DNA from: Micromonospora echinaurantiaca
Lineage (GTDB): Bacteria > Actinomycetota > Actinomycetes > Mycobacteriales > Micromonosporaceae
Direction: 5' to 3'
Length of the DNA: 64,000 nt
Assembly (NCBI RefSeq): GCF_900090235.1
Contig: NZ_LT607750.1
Location: forward strand, 1,872,501 to 1,936,500
Shown here: one piece after another, positions 25,484 to 34,038 of the stretch
How the letters are laid out: the number at the start of each line of letters is the position of its first letter
Position numbering within the stretch: the stretch's first letter is position 1
Translations under genes and position numbers: made by a program
Notes under the pieces: generated by a model
What the model was told of the DNA's origin: nothing
Databases searched by the model: none
What the model saw: only the letters and a program-made list of their open reading frames with translations

Positions 25484-26529
25484 CCAGGTATCCCTCGCCG
25501 ACTGCGCACGGCTGGCTCAGCGTCCACGTCTTCTACGCCAGCAACGCCAACCCGATGCTGGTCGAGGGCGTCCGGCCGCTGGTGGACGAGCTGCGCGCCG
25601 AAGGGCTGATCAGCCGCTACTTCTTCATCAAGTACTGGATGGAGGGCCCGCACGTCCGGCTGCGGGTGCTGCCCGCCCCGGGCGTCGACCCGGCGGTGGT
25701 CCGGGCGCGGGTGGACGCCGCGATCGACGCGTTCCTGCGCCGCCGTCCCGCGCTCTACGAGGTGGACAGCGACGGGCTCGGCGACCTGTACAAGCAGATG
25801 TACCTCGCCGAGTACGGCCGGCAGCGGTGGGACGAGGAGTACGGGCCGGACGGCGTGATGCCGATGCGGGCGAACAACAGCCGGCACCACATCCCGTACG
25901 AGCGCGAGTACGGCCGCTACGGCGGACCGGTTGGCATCGATCTCGCCGAGTGGCACTTCGAGCACTCCAGTGACGTGGTGCTGGACCTGCTCGCCACCAC
26001 CAACGTGCACGTCCGCCCGGTGCTGCTCGGCCTCTCCGCCCAGCTGACCATGATGATGTGCGCGGTCTTCCTCGCCGACGACCGGCGGATCGCCGGGTTC
26101 CTCGACGAGTATCGCCGGTTCTGGGAGGTCGCCTACGCCGAGCCGAGCGACGACTACCACGACAGCTTCGACACCAGCTACCGGCGGATGGACGACGCGC
26201 TGCGGGCCCGGCTGGCCGACATCCGGGCGGCCGCCCGCCAGGCCGCCGACGTACGCCCCGCCGGGGTGGAGGGCCGCTGGTCGGCGCACTGCCGCGAGCT
26301 GCGGGACCGGGTCGTGGCCGCGGCCGAGCGGGGTGACCTGGTGTTCCAGCGCGGCGCCGGCGAGCCCACCGTGGTGCGCGACCTCGACGCCGCGCTGCCC
26401 ATCCTGCTCAGCTCGTACGTGCACATGACCAACAACCGGCTCGGGGTGAGCATCCTCGACGAGATCTACCTGTCGTACCTGATGCGGACCGCACTGCTGG
26501 ACGACCTCGCCCCGGCGGCCCCGCGATGA
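25480..26529 (+). CDS. Thiopeptide-type dehydratase, elimination (small) subunit
   Basis: A 349-residue stand-alone SpaB_C-type protein (thiopeptide-type bacteriocin biosynthesis domain). Key stretches are WLSVHVFYASN at the N-terminus, FIKYWMEGPHVRLRV near 50, the hallmark YEREYGRYGGPVG near 140, AEWHFEHSSD, and VHMTNNRLGVSILDE near the end. It should remove glutamate from glutamylated Ser/Thr to leave dehydroalanine and dehydrobutyrine. The pyridine-forming enzymes of thiopeptide clusters share this fold, but only one such gene exists here and the glutamylation subunit needs an eliminase, so elimination is the more likely job. It overlaps both neighbours by ATGA. Confidence 0.85.
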   Translation: MTRYPSPTAHGWLSVHVFYASNANPMLVEGVRPLVDELRAEGLISRYFFIKYWMEGPHVRLRVLPAPGVDPAVVRARVDAAIDAFLRRRPALYEVDSDGLGDLYKQMYLAEYGRQRWDEEYGPDGVMPMRANNSRHHIPYEREYGRYGGPVGIDLAEWHFEHSSDVVLDLLATTNVHVRPVLLGLSAQLTMMMCAVFLADDRRIAGFLDEYRRFWEVAYAEPSDDYHDSFDTSYRRMDDALRARLADIRAAARQAADVRPAGVEGRWSAHCRELRDRVVAAAERGDLVFQRGAGEPTVVRDLDAALPILLSSYVHMTNNRLGVSILDEIYLSYLMRTALLDDLAPAAPR

Positions 26530-27758
26530 CTACCGTGGACGCGACCTGGGTCCGACCCCGGCTGCGGGCCGGGATCGTGCTCGGACCCGGCCAGTGGCGT
26601 GACGGGAAGCTCGTCCACCACGTCAAGGACCCGGAGACCGGCTGGTTCTACCGGATCGGGCCGCGCGAGCACTTCCTGCTGTCCCGGATGGACGGCACCC
26701 GGACGCTGGACGACCTCGCCGCCGAGTACGCCACCAGCTACCGGCGCCGGCTCGGGCCGGAGAACTGGCAGCAGCTCTTCGGCATGCTGCACCAGCGGCA
26801 ACTGCTGGACGGCGCCACCGATCCGCAGGCGCTCGCCCGGCTGACCGCCACGGCCGCCGAGAACGCGACGCGCACCCGACGCGGGCCGCTGTCCGCCCGG
26901 TTCCCGCTGTTCGACCCGGAACGGCTCTTCACCCGGCTGCTGCCCGCGATGTCGCCGCTGTTCAGCTGGTGGTTCGTCGTCCCGGCGCTGCTGGCGGTGC
27001 TGGCCGTCGCCGGGTACGTGGTGGTGTGCCTGCCCGAGATGCTCGCCGGGGTCGGGCGGGGCGGTAGGCCGCTCGCCGCGGTGCTGGCCGCCGTGGTGAT
27101 CACCTGGGCGGTGGTCTTCCTGCACGAGTGCGCGCACGGGCTGACCTGCCGGCACTTCGGCGGGCGGGTCACCGAGATCGGCGTGATGTGGCGGTTCCCG
27201 ATGCTGGCCCCGTACTGCAAGGTCGACGACATCGTGCTGTTCACCCCGCGCCGGCGGGTGGCCACCGCGTTCGCCGGCGTCTTCGTCAGCATGCTGGCCC
27301 TGGTGCCGTTCGCCGTGCTGCACGGCTGGGGCCCGGCCACCGGCGGGCTGCACGACCTGGCCGGCGCGATGCTGCTCTTCGGCACCGCCACCGCCGCGAT
27401 CAACCTGGTGCCGTTCCTGCGGCTGGACGGCTACCACATGCTCGGCCACGCGCTGAACCTGGCGGACCTGCGGGGAGACAGCTACCGGTTCTACGGCCGG
27501 CTGCTGCGCCAGGGCGCCGGAGCGGTACGCGGCTACCGACCGCGGGACCGGGCCGCGTACGCCCTCTACGGCCTGGCCTCGGCGGTGTTCGCGGTGACCG
27601 TGCTGACGCTACTGGTGCGCTACTGGTACGACGCGTTGCACGGCTGGGTCGGCGCCGGCTGGGCGGTCACCATCCTGGTCGCCGAGGCGGTGCTGGTGGC
27701 GGCGCTGCTCGCCCGCTTCACCGCCCGCCGCCCGACCGCGACGACCGGGACCGGCTGA
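26526..27758 (+). CDS. PqqD-like/M50 membrane metalloprotease fusion
   Basis: A 410-residue protein. Residues about 25-95 (GWFYRIGPREHFLLSRMDG, then a Leu-rich helix pair) look like a PqqD-type RiPP recognition element. From about 145 it is an integral membrane protein with about six hydrophobic segments. HECAH at 200-204 is the HExxH zinc motif and LRLDGYH at 298-304 matches the second zinc-binding motif of site-2 (M50) proteases. A protease that binds the leader itself could remove the leader at the membrane during export; this is inferred. It is the last gene of the operon, overlapping the eliminase gene by ATGA. Confidence 0.8.
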   Translation: MTTVDATWVRPRLRAGIVLGPGQWRDGKLVHHVKDPETGWFYRIGPREHFLLSRMDGTRTLDDLAAEYATSYRRRLGPENWQQLFGMLHQRQLLDGATDPQALARLTATAAENATRTRRGPLSARFPLFDPERLFTRLLPAMSPLFSWWFVVPALLAVLAVAGYVVVCLPEMLAGVGRGGRPLAAVLAAVVITWAVVFLHECAHGLTCRHFGGRVTEIGVMWRFPMLAPYCKVDDIVLFTPRRRVATAFAGVFVSMLALVPFAVLHGWGPATGGLHDLAGAMLLFGTATAAINLVPFLRLDGYHMLGHALNLADLRGDSYRFYGRLLRQGAGAVRGYRPRDRAAYALYGLASAVFAVTVLTLLVRYWYDALHGWVGAGWAVTILVAEAVLVAALLARFTARRPTATTGTG

Positions 27759-27783
27759 CCGGCCGCCCCGGTTCGGCGGCCGG
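27759..27783. terminator. Bidirectional hairpin ending the RiPP operon
   Basis: CCGGCCGCC (27759-27767), seven bases, then GGCGGCCGG (27775-27783), starting directly after the protease stop and lying between two convergent stop codons. A GC-only stem without a U run; its position suggests termination for both genes. Confidence 0.55.
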
Positions 27784-27788
27784 CCGGC

Positions 27789-28832
27789 TTACTCGTCGGC
27801 GCCGGCCCGCTGCCGCAGCAGGGCGATCGCCTCGTCCACCCGGCCGTGTTCGGTGAGCAGCGTCAGCAGCAGCGGCAGCGACCGCCAGTCGTCGTCGGCG
27901 ACCGCCTGCCGCAGCAGGCTCATCGCCTCGTCGTGCCGGCCCTGACCGGCGAGCAGCGCGGCCAGTTCGTGCCGGGCCCGGGGTTCGCCCTGGTCGGCGG
28001 CGATCCGCCAGTAACGCTCCGCCTCGTCGTCCCGGCCCCGGGCGGCCAGCAGCGCGGCGAGCCGGGAAGCGGCGTGCCAGTCGCCGTGCTCGGCGCGCAG
28101 CCGCAGCTCCTCGGTGCGGCCCCGGTCGGCCAGCAGGTCGACCAGCACACTGCCCGCGCCGGTCGCGCCGGTCTCCCCGGAGGCGGCCAGATCGCGCAGG
28201 TAGCCGGTCGGATCGGGGACCGCGACCAGCCCGGACGCCTCGGGGCCGAAGAAGCGGCTGCCGCCGAACTCCTGCCGGAGCTGGTCGTCCAGGTCGTCGG
28301 CGAGCTCGATCATCGCGCGCAGCGCCAGCAGCAGCTGAGTGGGTTGGAACTCCTGCCCGAACACCGGGATGGAGGCCCAGACCGTGTCGCCGGTGCAGTA
28401 GACCCGGCCGATCACCAGGCCGTTGGTGAGGTCGGACAGTCGCTGGTAGAGGGTCTCGGTGGCGTCGACGCCGGTGAGCAGCGGCGAGAAGACGTCCACC
28501 AGCGGCGGGTCCTCCTGGGTACGTACGAAGATCATGGCGGAGCCGGCCCGGATGCCGACGTCGCCGTCGGAGTCCACCCGCAGCTGGTCGGCGGTGGTGC
28601 CGAGGATGCCGGCCAGCACCTCCCGGACCCGCTGGGTCAGCTTGCCGTCGTGGTAGCGGTCGGCCAGCGGCGGGACCGGCCCGGAGCCCGGCCGCAGACC
28701 GGCCACCGGACGGGCCGCGAGCGCGGCGGCGAACCGGGTCCGGGTGGGCGGCGGGACGGTGGTGGCGGTGGTGGCCGGCCGGGCGGCCAGGGCGTCGGCG
28801 AGCCGGCGCAGGAAGCTGTCACGCGGCGTCAT
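27789..28832 (-). CDS. YbjN/CesT-fold-like protein with TPR/Sel1-like repeats
   Basis: A 347-residue soluble protein. Residues about 60-190 alternate strands and helices (LRVDSDGDVGIRAGSAMIFV, then VIGRVYCTGDTVWASIPVFG and LLLALRAMIELADDLDDQL), resembling the YbjN or secretion-chaperone (CesT) fold. Residues about 225-345 form three or four helical-pair repeats (AERYWRIAADQGEPRARHEL, GRHDEAMSLLRQAVADDDWR) like TPR/Sel1 scaffolds. No catalytic motif is visible. It is convergent with the RiPP operon and overlapped by the upstream small membrane protein gene, so it is probably not part of the pathway. Exact function unknown. Confidence 0.6.
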   Translation of the reverse strand: MTPRDSFLRRLADALAARPATTATTVPPPTRTRFAAALAARPVAGLRPGSGPVPPLADRYHDGKLTQRVREVLAGILGTTADQLRVDSDGDVGIRAGSAMIFVRTQEDPPLVDVFSPLLTGVDATETLYQRLSDLTNGLVIGRVYCTGDTVWASIPVFGQEFQPTQLLLALRAMIELADDLDDQLRQEFGGSRFFGPEASGLVAVPDPTGYLRDLAASGETGATGAGSVLVDLLADRGRTEELRLRAEHGDWHAASRLAALLAARGRDDEAERYWRIAADQGEPRARHELAALLAGQGRHDEAMSLLRQAVADDDWRSLPLLLTLLTEHGRVDEAIALLRQRAGADE

Positions 28833-29178
28833 CGTGGCTGCCGTTCGGGCCGTCGCCGCTCGGGTCGGCGGGGCGGTCCGCCACCCGGAACTGGTCGAAC
28901 ATCTTGGCGATCACCAGCGGCGCGGCCACCCCGAAGGTGAAGCTGGCGAAGGCGGTGGTGGCCAGGCCGCCGGCGCCGGCCGCGGCGGCCAGCCCGGTGC
29001 CGGCCACCATCCGCAGCAGGACGGCGAAGAGCACGATCGGCCGGTCCTGCGGATCCCGCCACGGCCACTGCCACCGGTGCCCCGACTCGGTGGTCGGGCG
29101 CATCATCCCGTAGAGGTTCAGCGCCTCCGCCACCGCGCTGCCGACCAGTCCCCACATCGCGGCCATCCATAGAGACAC
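28819..29178 (-). CDS. Small membrane protein of unknown function
   Basis: A 119-residue protein with three hydrophobic segments (about 5-22, 48-68 and 72-92) and a charged C-terminal tail. GTG at 29178 is used with TAGGG as a weak ribosome site; an ATG four codons downstream is an alternative. Its 3' end overlaps the following gene by 14 bases, so the two are likely co-translated. No family recognised. The 199 bases between it and the next gene upstream show nothing clear. Confidence 0.55.
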   Translation of the reverse strand: MSLWMAAMWGLVGSAVAEALNLYGMMRPTTESGHRWQWPWRDPQDRPIVLFAVLLRMVAGTGLAAAAGAGGLATTAFASFTFGVAAPLVIAKMFDQFRVADRPADPSGDGPNGSHDDAA

Positions 29179-29377
29179 ATCCCTACCCTACTGATCGCCG
29201 AACCGGCTCCCGCACCAGCCCTCGGCGCGGGGGTGCCGGGCGTGCCCGGTTGGTAGCGCCGACTCCGACGGTAGGCAGCCGGGGCAACCGGCCCGGGGGA
29301 GGGGCGACGCCGCCGGTGCCGGGCCGACGCTGACCGCCAGGCGGGACGCCCGGCGGTCACCGTCCGTCGTCCGTCGG

Positions 29378-30370
29378 TCAGGCGATCCGCCGGATCCGGC
29401 GTACCGCGAGCAGCAGCAGGAGCGCGGCGAGCGCGACGAAGATGCCCGTCTCGATGTACTGGAACGCCCAGTACCGGTCCGCCGGCTGGTAGAGCTGCCA
29501 GTTGTAGGCGCCCGGCTCGAGGCCGAGTTCCGCCCCGCAGCGCCCACCGCTCGGCCCGGTTGCGCCGGGCGGGCAGGCGATCTGGGCGTTGGCCATCACC
29601 ATGGTGCCCTCGGCGTCGCGGATGCCGTTGGCGAGGATCCAGTCGCCGTGGGCCTGGTGCGGCATCGGGCTGTCGCTTTCCACGGGGAAGGTACGCGTCC
29701 GCGCCGCGATGTAACGCGGCCGGGCGAACTCCGCCAAGGCGACGCGCAGGCCGATGAAGCCGGCCAGGGTGGCCCCCATGGCCGGCAGCATCCGCGGCCA
29801 CAGCGTGCCGGCGAAGATCCCGAGCGCGACCGCGAGCACGGTGTAGCCGACCGGAACCAGCCCCTGCATGTCGAAGAGGAAGGGGTCGAGGCGGCCCTGC
29901 CGCTCCGCCTGGAGCAACGGGGTGAGCCACCAGGACATGCCCAGCCCGTAGCCGGCGGCCGCGACGATCGCGCCCGCCCCGACCAGCCCGAACTTGACAG
30001 CGGCCCAGCGGCGCCGGCTGACCCCCTGGGTCCACACCAGCCGGTGGGTGCCGTGCTCCACCTCCCCGGCGACCAGCGGGGCACCCCAGAACAGGCCGAC
30101 CAGCAGCGGCAGGACGAGGAACAGCACGCCCACCAGGTTCAACGTGTCGTACTGGTTGCTGAACTGGTCGAACGCACGGTTGCAGGTCTCCACCACGCCC
30201 GGCGCCAGCTCGGAGCGGGCCAGTTGGCGGACGCACTCCGGACCGCCGAGGTCGGCGAACCGGTTCCGCATGGCGAGGCCGGTGGGGACCAGCACGGCGG
30301 CGAGCGCCGCCAGGCCGGCGAGGGTGAACAGCGCCTGCCGGCGGTGTTGGCGCCAGGTCAGCCAGATCAT
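29378..30370 (-). CDS. ABC transporter permease of a YtrA-type operon
   Basis: A 330-residue membrane protein with about six hydrophobic segments and a large extracytoplasmic loop between segments 1 and 2 (about 40-95, containing two Cys). The N-terminus MIWLTWRQHRRQALFTLAGL and the motif EVEHGTHRLVWTQGVSRRRW are typical of actinobacterial ABC permeases paired with GntR regulators. The ATG overlaps the ATPase stop by ATGA. Together with the ATPase and the GntR gene it forms a three-gene operon of the YtrA type, usually linked to cell-envelope or antibiotic stress. Substrate unknown. Confidence 0.8.
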   Translation of the reverse strand: MIWLTWRQHRRQALFTLAGLAALAAVLVPTGLAMRNRFADLGGPECVRQLARSELAPGVVETCNRAFDQFSNQYDTLNLVGVLFLVLPLLVGLFWGAPLVAGEVEHGTHRLVWTQGVSRRRWAAVKFGLVGAGAIVAAAGYGLGMSWWLTPLLQAERQGRLDPFLFDMQGLVPVGYTVLAVALGIFAGTLWPRMLPAMGATLAGFIGLRVALAEFARPRYIAARTRTFPVESDSPMPHQAHGDWILANGIRDAEGTMVMANAQIACPPGATGPSGGRCGAELGLEPGAYNWQLYQPADRYWAFQYIETGIFVALAALLLLLAVRRIRRIA

Positions 30371-31257
30371 GCCGGCACCTCCCACTCGGCGTGGCTTGCC
30401 CCCGCGTCGCCTTCGGCGAGGTAGCTGAGGATGACGTCCTCCAGGGACACCTCGCGGACGGTCCAGTTCGGGTCGACGACCGCTCCGTCGGTACGCACCA
30501 GGAGGGTGGACTGGCGGTCGGTGTGGCTGGCTCGGACCACTGCCGCCACGCCGGGGATCGGCTCGCCACCGTGCCGCGGCCCGATCAGCTGCCGGTGCTC
30601 GGCGACCAGGTCCTCGACGGCGCCGATCAGCCGGGCCTGGGCGGCGTGCAGCACGATCAGGTAGTCGCAGACGCGTTCCAGGTCGGCGAGCAGGTGCGAG
30701 GAGAGCAGCACCGTGGTGCCGGCGTCGGCGACGCTGCCCATCAAGGACTGGAGGAACTCCCGCCGGGCGAGTGGGTCGAGGCTGGCCACCGGCTCGTCGA
30801 GCAGCAGCAGCCGGGGGCGCTTGGCCAGCGCGATGGCGAGCGCCACCTGGGCCCGCTGGCCACCGGAGAGCTGCCCGACCGGCTTGCGGGGCGGAATGCC
30901 CAGTTCGGCGAGGCGGTTGCGGGCGAGCGCCCCGTCCCAGCGCCGGTTCAGCTTGGCGCCCAGGGTGAGCAACTCGGCCGCGGTGAAGTCCGGGTAGAGC
31001 GGGGTGTCCTGCGCGACGAACCCGATCTCGGACAGGACGGCGGTGTTGCCGTACGGTGCCTCGCCGAAGATCCGCACCGCACCGGCGTCGGGCCGCAGCA
31101 GGCCCACCGCCAGGTGTAGCAGGGTGCTCTTGCCCGCGCCGTTCGGCCCGACCAGGGCGGCGATGCGGCCGGCGGGCAGCTGCAGCGTGCAGTCCTGTAG
31201 CGCCCACTTGTTTCTATATCGCTTACCGAGCTGGTCGGTCTCCAGCACGACGTCCAT
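30367..31257 (-). CDS. ABC transporter ATP-binding protein of a YtrA-type operon
   Basis: A 296-residue ATPase. Walker A is GPNGAGKST near 35, the signature is QLSGGQRAQVALA, Walker B is RLLLLDEPVASLDP and the switch His follows in SSH. The last about 90 residues are an accessory domain. The ATG at 31257 has AGAGGAG as ribosome site; an in-frame ATG five codons earlier overlaps the GntR stop as ATGA, so coupling is likely in either case. It should drive the neighbouring permease. Confidence 0.85.
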   Translation of the reverse strand: MDVVLETDQLGKRYRNKWALQDCTLQLPAGRIAALVGPNGAGKSTLLHLAVGLLRPDAGAVRIFGEAPYGNTAVLSEIGFVAQDTPLYPDFTAAELLTLGAKLNRRWDGALARNRLAELGIPPRKPVGQLSGGQRAQVALAIALAKRPRLLLLDEPVASLDPLARREFLQSLMGSVADAGTTVLLSSHLLADLERVCDYLIVLHAAQARLIGAVEDLVAEHRQLIGPRHGGEPIPGVAAVVRASHTDRQSTLLVRTDGAVVDPNWTVREVSLEDVILSYLAEGDAGASHAEWEVPA

Positions 31258-31268
31258 CCGGACTCCTC

Positions 31269-31679
31269 TCATCTGCTCACGCTTGCCTGTGGCGGCTCGG
31301 CCGGGAGGGTGGCCCGGATCGTCGTCTCCACCAGGGCGGTGATGTCCTCGTGGCCGAGCCCGGCGGCCCGCGCGCGGTGCAGCCAGGCCACCAGGTCGCC
31401 GCGGAGCTCGGCCTGGTGCGGCAGTGAATCGCCGGCGAGGGTGCGCCGGACGAACGTGCCCAACCCGGGGCGACCCTCCACCAGGCCCTCGATCTCCAGC
31501 TCCCGGTACGCCTTCAACACCGTGTTCGGGTTGATCGCCAGGGACTGCGCGACGTCACGGACCTTCGGCAGTTGGTCACCAGGGGCGAGCAGGCCGACCC
31601 GCAGCGCCTGCTTCACCTGCTGCACCAGCTGCACGTAGGTGTTCACCTTGGACCGGCCGTCCAGCACGAACTCGATCAC
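31269..31679 (-). CDS. GntR-family regulator, YtrA subfamily
   Basis: A 136-residue protein: a GntR winged helix (YVQLVQQVKQALRVGLLAPG, then LPKVRDVAQSLAINPNTVLKAYRELEIEGL) and a short helical tail of about 60 residues, the size that defines the YtrA subfamily. These repress their own operon until an envelope-active compound is sensed, often through the ABC partner. GTG start at 31679 with AGGAGGG about 11 bases upstream. A palindrome that overlaps the promoter lies 20 bases upstream, consistent with autoregulation. Its proximity to the RiPP operon suggests it could respond to the peptide, but there is no direct evidence. Confidence 0.85.
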   Translation of the reverse strand: MIEFVLDGRSKVNTYVQLVQQVKQALRVGLLAPGDQLPKVRDVAQSLAINPNTVLKAYRELEIEGLVEGRPGLGTFVRRTLAGDSLPHQAELRGDLVAWLHRARAAGLGHEDITALVETTIRATLPAEPPQASVSR

Positions 31680-31698
31680 CCGGAACGATCCCTCCTAT

Positions 31699-31726
31699 TG
31701 TCCTACGTCAGTAAGACTATAGGACA
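31699..31726 (-). promoter_or_regulatory. Operator and promoter of the GntR/ABC operon
   Basis: TGTCCTA (31699-31705), 14 bases, TAGGACA (31720-31726): a perfect inverted repeat. On the minus strand TATAGT (31721-31716) is a good -10 box inside the repeat, so the predicted transcription start falls within it, and a protein bound here would block RNA polymerase. The GntR protein encoded just downstream is the obvious candidate. Confidence 0.65.
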
Positions 31727-31870
31727 GACGGATCGGCGAACAGCCCGGAATTCGTGGTGTGTTCGAAAGTGGAGTCAGCGCGGACGACGCCCGGACGCGC
31801 GGCGGCACCCGTGATCGCCGCGACCGGCCGGCGACAGCGAACGCTAAACCGGCTGATCGCCGCGGCCGAA

Positions 31871-31915
31871 CGGGTGGGGTCCGGGCAACCGACGGGGATG
31901 CCCGGACCCCACCCG
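31871..31915 (-). terminator. Terminator hairpin of the beta-helix glycosidase gene
   Basis: A perfect 17-pair stem (31871-31887 with 31899-31915) with an 11-base loop, beginning two bases after the stop codon of the minus-strand gene. Very stable and GC-rich, no U run. Confidence 0.75.
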
Positions 31916-31917
31916 GC

Positions 31918-34038
31918 TCACCACCGTGCCGGTGGCGGCGGGGGTACGACCGGCGGCCGGTCGTCGCAGGTGATGGTGTTCGGCAGCTGCCAGGGAGCGA
32001 GCCAGCCGCCGTCGTTGCCGCCGAGGTCGGTGAGGGAGAACTCGGAACCCGCCGGGGTGAAGTGGAACGAGCCGCAGTTGTTCACGCCGACGGCGCCCAC
32101 GTGCCGCGCGTCGACGTTCTGGAACGACGCCGAGCCCGCGGTCCGGGCGCTCACCACCGAGGTGCCGGCGCCGTCCACCCGGATGTCCCGGAAGTGCACG
32201 TCGCTGATCGAGTGGAGGTCCTTCACCGCCCACTCGCTGACCAGCATGATCGCGTTGTAGGTGTTGTCGAGGTACGCGTCCCCGACCACCTCGATCCGCG
32301 CGTCGATGCTGCGGTCCAGCGCGTAGAGCCAGATCGCGCCGAGGCCGATCTTCCAGTTCAGCTCGTACGTGCCGGCGCGGACGGTGGTGTTGTCCCGGAT
32401 CCGGACGTACCCGGTGAACGGTTCCGCGCCGAACCGGGAACCGAGCTGGATGGCGCTGCCCTCGCGGACCGGGTCGGCGATCAGGTTGCCGGAGACGGTG
32501 TTGTCGGCGCCGCCGTAGAGGGCGATGCCGTTGGCGAGCACCGGCGACTGCACGGTGTTGTTGGCGAACGTGTTGCGGGCGTTCGCCGTCGACTCCGACC
32601 ACATGGCCAGGCCGTCGTCGCCGGTGTTGCGGACGAAGTTGTGCGCGACCAGCGAGTCGGTGACGCCGGTGTGGAAGTTCAGCGCGTCCGCGATCTGGTC
32701 GACGATGATGTTGTTGGTGATCCGCACGTTGCGCATCGGCCCGTCGAACCACATGCCCACCTTGGTGTGCCGCAGATACAGGCCGTCGATGGTGGAGTCG
32801 CTGAGGGCGCCGCCGATCCCGTTGACCTGGTCGGTGTCGATGCGCTCCCGGACGTCGCCCTCGATAGCGAACCCGGAGAGGTGCACGTTCCGGCTGCCGC
32901 CGTCGGCGGCGGCCCGGCCGTAGAAGCCGACTCCGGTGTGCACCGAGCCGTCCGGCGCCGGGGTGGGCAGGGCCACCTCGCGGCCCTTGATGACCGTGTA
33001 CCAGTTGCCGGCGCCCTCGATGGTCACGTCGTCGACGAGGATGTGCCGGTTGACCTGGTAGGTGCCGGGTGGGAGGTAGACGGGCAGCCCGGTGCGCCGG
33101 GCGAAGGCGATGGCCCGCTCGATGGCCGGGGCGGCGTCCCGGCGGCCGGTCGGGTCGGCGCCGAAGGCCAGCACGTTCGCCGCCGCCAGCCGCACCCGCG
33201 GCGGGCCTACCAGTTCGGAGTCGAGCAGGTCGATGACGGTCCACGCGGCGTTGCTGCCGGCGGGGACGGTGAGCCGGATCCGGTCGCCCGCCCGGTAGGT
33301 CCGGCCGAGCGGCAGGCGCTGCTCGTCGTAGAAGTGGCTGGGGCGGAACGGCTTGGCGATGCTCGGGAACGGGGTGGTCGCGGCCGGCACGCAGGAGCAC
33401 TCCGTGATCCACCAGTCGGGGTGCAGCAGGTCGGCCTGCGGGTCGTTGGTGAACGGGTACTGGTTGTACAGCCAGGCGTACTGCGAGGTGAGGGTCATGG
33501 TGCGGACCCGCTTGCGGTTCACCGCCACGTCCAGCGGCGCGGTGATGCCGCCGCCCTCGGGCGCGTCCGGGATGCTGTAGCGCACGGTGATCGCGTTGGC
33601 CGCGGCGGGCAGCACGAACTCCACGTGCTGGCCGGGGGTCAGCCGCACCGCCCGCCGGCCGGACGCCTCCGACGGCAGCGTGTAGGCCGTCCGGTCGGGA
33701 CCGATGACCTCGCCGTCGGTGTACGCGTTCTCCGCCTCCTGCTCGAGGAAGTCGACCCGGGCGCCCCGGCCGGCGACCAGCGCCGGGTCGAGGGCGGCCC
33801 GGGTCACGACCGGGCGTTGGCCGGAGCGGCCGGCCGGGTCGGCGGCGGAGGAGGCGGGCGCGCCGGCCAGCACGCCGACGGCGAGCGCCACCGCGGTGGC
33901 GGACGCCACGGTCCGCGCGGGCCGGCGCCGCCGCAGCGACCGCGGCGGACCTGGTCGGAGCATCGGCGAGCCGATTCTGTCGGTGCGGGCGGAAGCCGGC
34001 GGGACGGAACCGATCAGCTTGCGGCGGGAGAGCGCCAT
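31918..34038 (-). CDS. Secreted parallel beta-helix glycoside hydrolase (GH87-like)
   Basis: About 706 residues. The signal peptide ends near VLAGAPASSA followed by ADPAG and is preceded by an Arg-rich stretch. Residues about 80-270 (EQEAENAYTDGEVIGPDR onward) resemble a CBM35/CBM6-like beta-sandwich. From about 290 (ADPTGRRDAAPAIERAI onward) it is a pectate-lyase-like right-handed beta-helix with repeated NN/V motifs. NTGDDGLAMWS near 540 contains the paired Asp expected for GH87 (mycodextranase/alpha-1,3-glucanase) type enzymes. It would act outside the cell on a polysaccharide, perhaps fungal alpha-glucan. The ATG at 34038 has GAAGGGG upstream; an ATG at 33963 would give a shorter, more usual signal peptide. 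Confidence 0.7.
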   Translation of the reverse strand: MALSRRKLIGSVPPASARTDRIGSPMLRPGPPRSLRRRRPARTVASATAVALAVGVLAGAPASSAADPAGRSGQRPVVTRAALDPALVAGRGARVDFLEQEAENAYTDGEVIGPDRTAYTLPSEASGRRAVRLTPGQHVEFVLPAAANAITVRYSIPDAPEGGGITAPLDVAVNRKRVRTMTLTSQYAWLYNQYPFTNDPQADLLHPDWWITECSCVPAATTPFPSIAKPFRPSHFYDEQRLPLGRTYRAGDRIRLTVPAGSNAAWTVIDLLDSELVGPPRVRLAAANVLAFGADPTGRRDAAPAIERAIAFARRTGLPVYLPPGTYQVNRHILVDDVTIEGAGNWYTVIKGREVALPTPAPDGSVHTGVGFYGRAAADGGSRNVHLSGFAIEGDVRERIDTDQVNGIGGALSDSTIDGLYLRHTKVGMWFDGPMRNVRITNNIIVDQIADALNFHTGVTDSLVAHNFVRNTGDDGLAMWSESTANARNTFANNTVQSPVLANGIALYGGADNTVSGNLIADPVREGSAIQLGSRFGAEPFTGYVRIRDNTTVRAGTYELNWKIGLGAIWLYALDRSIDARIEVVGDAYLDNTYNAIMLVSEWAVKDLHSISDVHFRDIRVDGAGTSVVSARTAGSASFQNVDARHVGAVGVNNCGSFHFTPAGSEFSLTDLGGNDGGWLAPWQLPNTITCDDRPPVVPPPPPARW

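Noticed and set aside
25480..26529. Reading the small LanB-like protein as a pyridine synthase
   Set aside because: Possible by fold, but without another eliminase the glutamylation subunit would have no partner, and the YEREYGRYGG and NNRLG motifs are those of elimination proteins.
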